8,871 bases of DNA. Source: Dehalococcoidia bacterium. GTDB lineage: Bacteria; Chloroflexota; Dehalococcoidia; Dehalococcoidales; CSSed11-197. The position numbers were made by a program, and so were the translations under genes. This document shows positions 6,186 to 8,871 of this stretch, one piece after another; position 1 is the first letter of the stretch, and every line of letters begins with the position of its first letter. The stretch lies in contig PWTP01000081.1 in assembly GCA_003563865.1 (NCBI GenBank), forward strand, positions 1 through 8,871, given 5' to 3'. The notes below the pieces were generated by a model. That model was given only the letters and a program-made list of their open reading frames with translations. It was not told the origin of the DNA and did not search any database.

Positions 6186-7283
6186 TTAGCCTTTCATCTT
6201 TTGCCGGAAAAGGACAATACCAAGGGTAAAAACGGCTGCGGCCCAACCGGCTAGAAATATGATTGAATCTAAAACTGCACTAAAATCGGCCCCTCTTATG
6301 ATTACCAGGCGGGCGGCTGAAACTGAATGCGCAAAAGGAAAAAGATTACCTATAAATTGTATATATTCAGGCATCATTTCCTGAGAAAACCACACACCTG
6401 AAAGTACTGCCAGGGGCATGGCAATTAGCCAGCACAACGGTTCGGCCTGATTCTCAGTTTTGGAAAGGGCAGCTACCACCATACCGATACCGATTGAGCA
6501 AAGCGCAGTAAGGAAGAATATAAGAAAAGCGAGAAAAATATTTCCCACTATGCTCATCCCGAAGGCGACACCCAGAATAATGAATATAATAATTTGAACA
6601 ATGGCAATAACCAGTAGAGCAAGAGAGTAACCGGTTATAAATTCCCACGGGCGGGTGGGAGTAGTTAGCATGCGGGCCATATAACCTTTTTCTTTATCCT
6701 TAACCATTATGCGAGCTGCTGTGGGCACCATAATAAGCAAACCAAAAATTATAATGCCGGGGGCAACAAAATCCATTTGAGTAACCTGTGTCTCAACATT
6801 TATGTGGCTGGTATTAATAGTAACCGGGATATGAATCTGGGCAAAAGACCTGACGGCTGTGTTTACTGTAGAAAGAATTTGGGACGAAACAACAAAATCG
6901 CTCTCGTCATAGGTTACATGTAGTACAATATCGGGGTCCTGCTGCTGATAACTTTTTGCCACTTCATCCCCAAATCCGGATGGAATCTTAATAAACGCAC
7001 GAATGTTACTATCTCTGAGAGAGTTAGCGGCTTCAACCTCGTTTTCAAACAAAGCAATTTTCAATGTTGGAATTTCTTCTAATACATCAGTAACAAACCG
7101 GCTTGACAGCTCTGTTTCATCCTCATCTAAAACACCGACACTGTAAGCAGGAGTTGATCCGCCACCCATAGCAGCCCCAAACAGCAACATAAAAAGCAAC
7201 GGGAAAGCTAAAAGAAAGCCCAGTGCGAGTGGATCACGATAGACTTCTTTAAAATTACGTAACGCTAAACTTACAAACTTCAA
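6186..7283 (-). CDS. ABC-2 type exporter permease
   Basis: Membrane subunit of an ABC exporter, 365 residues. It has one N-terminal TM segment (about 20-40), a large extracytoplasmic domain (about 41-171) and then five TM segments (about 172-192, 216-243, 245-272, 281-299, 339-360), the six-TM layout of ABC-2 permeases with a big first loop (YhhJ/ABC2_membrane_3 type). 'MARMLTTPTRPWEFITGY' (202-219) is the typical cytoplasmic coupling segment ahead of TM3. The start is TTG (7283-7281), which shares four bases (TTGA) with the stop of the ATPase gene. A strong Shine-Dalgarno (GGAAAGGAA, 7300-7292) lies 8 nt upstream, which supports this start. It pairs with the ATPase encoded just before it. 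The substrate cannot be read from sequence; drugs, lipids or small hydrophobic compounds are usual for the family. Confidence 0.92.
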   Translation of the reverse strand: MKFVSLALRNFKEVYRDPLALGFLLAFPLLFMLLFGAAMGGGSTPAYSVGVLDEDETELSSRFVTDVLEEIPTLKIALFENEVEAANSLRDSNIRAFIKIPSGFGDEVAKSYQQQDPDIVLHVTYDESDFVVSSQILSTVNTAVRSFAQIHIPVTINTSHINVETQVTQMDFVAPGIIIFGLLIMVPTAARIMVKDKEKGYMARMLTTPTRPWEFITGYSLALLVIAIVQIIIFIILGVAFGMSIVGNIFLAFLIFFLTALCSIGIGMVVAALSKTENQAEPLCWLIAMPLAVLSGVWFSQEMMPEYIQFIGNLFPFAHSVSAARLVIIRGADFSAVLDSIIFLAGWAAAVFTLGIVLFRQKMKG

Positions 7284-8251
7284 GCTTTGAGTTCCTTTCC
7301 GGTAATTCTGAGGTAAGCATCTTCAAGACTGGGTTCTTTAAAGTAGGCTGAACGTATAATTGCTCCGGTGGAGTGGACGTAATCGGTTATCTCTTTAAAA
7401 TCAAGGTTCTTGCCGGCGATAATCACCTGTCCACCGTTTACTTTAACATCCTGATAACGGCTTTTAATGGAACCAAGAGCAGCAATGGTAATATTCCAGC
7501 CATTAATTACTACTATCTGTTTATCAATTACCATGCTTTTAAGATCAATACTGGTGCCTAAAGCGGCAATTTTTCCTTCATCAATTATTCCAACCCGGTC
7601 GGCTAAATAATCGGCTTCTTCCATATAATGGGTGGTTAGCAAAATGGTTTTTTCACCTTTCAGGTTGCCGATGTAATCCCAAAGGGCGCGGCGGGCTTGA
7701 GGATCGAGCCCCAGTGTAGGTTCATCCAGAAACACTACTGCCGGATCAGAAATAAGGCTCATGGCTATGCTCAAACGCCGCTTCATACCACCGGAAAACT
7801 TACCAACCTGGTCTTTGGCCCGATCGCCCAACCCCATTACTTCCACCAGGCCGGCCGACCATTTTTTAGCTTTGTCGGGTGCTACATTATTTAAACGGGC
7901 CATGAGCTCCAGATTTTCAAGCGGACTCAACCGTTCAGAAAGGGTAGTATCCTGTGGTGAAGTGCCGATAAGGCTCTTAACTGAATTTGACTGGCGGTTG
8001 ATATCAAAGCCCAGAACATGCGCAGTTCCCCTGGTGGGTTTGAGCAAACAGCAGAGCATATTAATGGTGGTGGTTTTACCGCTTCCGTTGGGGCCAAGCA
8101 GGGCAAACAGCTCACCCCGGCTGATATCAATATTTAAGTCGTTTACTGCCCTGATCGGACCGAAGCTTCGGCTAAGATCAAAGGTTTGTATGGCCAGACT
8201 GTCATCAATTTCACGGTTTAGTTCCTGCTCAGACAGTTTGTGCCTCCACAT
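7280..8251 (-). CDS. ABC transporter ATP-binding protein (DrrA-like)
   Basis: Nucleotide-binding subunit of the exporter formed with the adjacent permease. All ATPase motifs are present: Walker A GPNGSGKT (53-60), Q-loop Q100, signature SGGMKRR (153-159), Walker B VVFLDEP (172-178, D176 and E177), D-loop GLDP (181-184) and switch His H208 in 'TTHYMEEAD'. Residues about 240-323 form a C-terminal extension like DUF4162, common in DrrA/NatA-type subunits. The ABC core begins near residue 19, so the first 18 residues are a polar extension. The ATG at 8251 has no Shine-Dalgarno before it, but GGAGG lies just inside the gene (8247-8243), 6 nt before an in-frame CTG (8236-8234). The true start could therefore be downstream. 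The gene is probably first in the operon, with an extended -10 promoter candidate just upstream. Confidence 0.93.
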   Translation of the reverse strand: MWRHKLSEQELNREIDDSLAIQTFDLSRSFGPIRAVNDLNIDISRGELFALLGPNGSGKTTTINMLCCLLKPTRGTAHVLGFDINRQSNSVKSLIGTSPQDTTLSERLSPLENLELMARLNNVAPDKAKKWSAGLVEVMGLGDRAKDQVGKFSGGMKRRLSIAMSLISDPAVVFLDEPTLGLDPQARRALWDYIGNLKGEKTILLTTHYMEEADYLADRVGIIDEGKIAALGTSIDLKSMVIDKQIVVINGWNITIAALGSIKSRYQDVKVNGGQVIIAGKNLDFKEITDYVHSTGAIIRSAYFKEPSLEDAYLRITGKELKA

Positions 8252-8269
8252 GTCAATTAATTTGATGCT

Positions 8270-8296
8270 ATTTTACCATAAATACCATATCGACAA
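8270..8296 (-). promoter_or_regulatory. Candidate extended -10 promoter for the ABC exporter/mtnA operon
   Basis: On the minus strand a TG-G-TAAAAT extended -10 (8278-8270) is preceded by a poor -35 candidate, TTGTCG (8296-8291), at a short 15-nt spacing. Transcription would start near 8263, only about 12 nt before the ATG at 8251. The promoter rests mainly on the extended -10 match and is a prediction. Confidence 0.4.
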
Positions 8297-8323
8297 TGTA
8301 CTTTATCCTTAATCATCGATGGA

Positions 8324-8352
8324 TTTTTGGCAAAATATATCTGCCACAAAAA
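8324..8352. promoter_or_regulatory. Imperfect dyad (TGGCA-N9-TGCCA), candidate operator of the cooC promoter
   Basis: Perfect 5-bp arms TGGCA (8328-8332) and TGCCA (8342-8346) surround an A/T-only spacer except for one C. The symmetry extends outwards as TTTT on the left and AAAAA on the right with one extra C. The dyad ends 1 nt before the -35 hexamer at 8354, where an activator would touch RNA polymerase or a repressor would hinder it. The binding protein is unknown. Confidence 0.5.
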
Positions 8353-8353
8353 C

Positions 8354-8383
8354 TTGACAATTGATTTACCTCATAGTTATACT
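8354..8383 (+). promoter_or_regulatory. Sigma-70-type promoter upstream of cooC
   Basis: A perfect -35 TTGACA (8354-8359) and a -10 TATACT (8378-8383, 5 of 6 matches to TATAAT) are separated by 18 nt. Transcription would begin near 8390 and leave a leader of about 110 nt before the cooC ATG. It is the strongest promoter-like sequence noticed in the window. Confidence 0.7.
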
Positions 8384-8500
8384 TCAAGCCTGTTTAAATG
8401 GCCGGTAACATAATACACCGACTACCTTCTGATTTCCAATTATATCCACCTGCAAGCGGGCAACTATAAAAAGTCTATTATTTGACAAGGACAATGGTAT

Positions 8501-8871
8501 ATGAAAATTGCCATCAGCGGAAAGGGCGGATCCGGCAAAACCCTTTTGTCGGCATTGTTATCACGGTCATTTGCTCTTAATGGCTATGATGTAATTGCGA
8601 TTGATGCCGATCCTGACGCCAACCTGGCTGCGGCGCTCGGGTTCCCCGAAAACACGCACATAACCCCGCTTTCAGAAATGAAAGACTTGATTTCAGAAAG
8701 ATCTTTTAGCGGGCCGGAAGGTTCCGGCGGTTATTTTAAACTCAACCCACATGTAAGCGACATCCCCGATAAATACAGTGTTTCACACAACGGTGTACGC
8801 CTGCTTGTTATGGGGCAGGTTAAACGGGGCGGCAGCGGCTGCTACTGCCCGGAAAATTCTCTGCTGGGGGC
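8501..8871 (+). CDS. cooC: CooC-like CO dehydrogenase nickel-insertion/maturation ATPase (3' partial)
   Basis: A MinD/SIMIBI-class P-loop ATPase that supports nickel incorporation into the C-cluster of carbon monoxide dehydrogenase in the cytoplasm. The 123 visible residues contain the deviant Walker A GKGGSGKT (7-14, signature Lys K8 and K13), 'AIDADPDANLAAALG' (33-47) with the switch-region D37, and 'YFKLNPHVSDIPDKYSV' (78-94). They also contain 'KRGGSGCYCPENSLL' (108-122), whose C114-x-C116 matches the metal-binding, dimer-bridging CXC motif of CooC. Oddity: the residue after GKT is Leu, where most relatives have Thr. The ATG at 8501 has AAGGA (8487-8491) 9 nt upstream; the ATG at 8494 is out of frame. 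The reading frame has no stop up to the window end. It is divergent from the ABC operon and probably opens a CODH/acetyl-CoA synthase cluster. Confidence 0.93.
   Translation, partial: MKIAISGKGGSGKTLLSALLSRSFALNGYDVIAIDADPDANLAAALGFPENTHITPLSEMKDLISERSFSGPEGSGGYFKLNPHVSDIPDKYSVSHNGVRLLVMGQVKRGGSGCYCPENSLLG

Noticed and set aside
8253..8265. TCAATTAATTTGA near-palindrome between the minus-strand promoter and the ATPase start
   Set aside because: It is short and A/T-rich with only 4-bp clear arms; it is easily expected by chance in an A/T-rich intergenic stretch.
7761..8312. 183-residue + strand ORF
   Set aside because: It lies almost entirely antisense to the ABC ATPase gene, whose motifs are all intact on the other strand; this is a shadow frame.
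8328..8346. Sigma-54 (-24/-12) promoter in the TGGCA...TGCCA dyad
   Set aside because: The GG-to-GC spacing is 12 on both strands, whereas sigma-54 requires 10.
8482..8487. Second TTGACA as a -35 element for cooC
   Set aside because: A matching -10 would fall inside the coding sequence; the hexamer overlaps the ribosome-binding region (AAGGA) and is probably coincidental.

Overview
The window looks like a chromosomal segment from an anaerobic bacterium, most plausibly a Dehalococcoidia-type Chloroflexota. This is inference. It rests on a CooC maturation ATPase of the CO dehydrogenase/acetyl-CoA synthase type, a transglutaminase-type/DUF4350/MoxR/DUF58 cluster, and intergenic palindromic repeats of the 'TCGCGATGAC' and 'TGTCATTCTT...AAGAATCT' kind that litter such genomes. 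No rRNA, tRNA, CRISPR array, transposase or phage gene is visible.

Positions 1-4709 (+ strand) hold four co-directional, tightly packed genes. They are the 3' part of a large membrane-anchored protein with Ig-like extracytoplasmic domains and a DUF4129-like cytoplasmic tail, a DUF4350-like protein with a membrane segment at each end, a MoxR-type AAA+ ATPase, and a polytopic DUF58 protein. Linkage of MoxR, DUF58 and transglutaminase/DUF4129-type proteins is a recurring bacterial and archaeal arrangement. It is thought to be an envelope-associated, ATP-driven chaperone or assembly system whose substrate is mostly unknown. This MoxR lacks the usual sensor-1 Asn, and the DUF4350 protein carries an EF-hand-like loop.

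Positions 4710-5167 are a non-coding convergent junction filled with two families of short hairpin repeats: four copies of one and an inverted pair of the other. ORFs across it are repeat artefacts.

Positions 5168-8251 (- strand) form a three-gene operon read from high to low coordinates: an ABC ATPase, an ABC-2 permease (TTG start overlapping the ATPase stop) and, 4 nt further on, mtnA, the methylthioribose-1-phosphate isomerase of methionine salvage. The ATPase and permease would form a DrrAB-like exporter. The pairing with mtnA has no obvious metabolic explanation.

Positions 8252-8500 are a divergent control region. It has a near-consensus sigma-70 promoter for the + strand, a 29-bp imperfect dyad (TGGCA-N9-TGCCA core) directly upstream of that promoter's -35, a leader of about 110 nt, and a weaker extended -10 promoter for the ABC operon. 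The + strand promoter leads into cooC, which starts at 8501 and runs off the window end. It is probably the first gene of a Wood-Ljungdahl/CODH maturation cluster.
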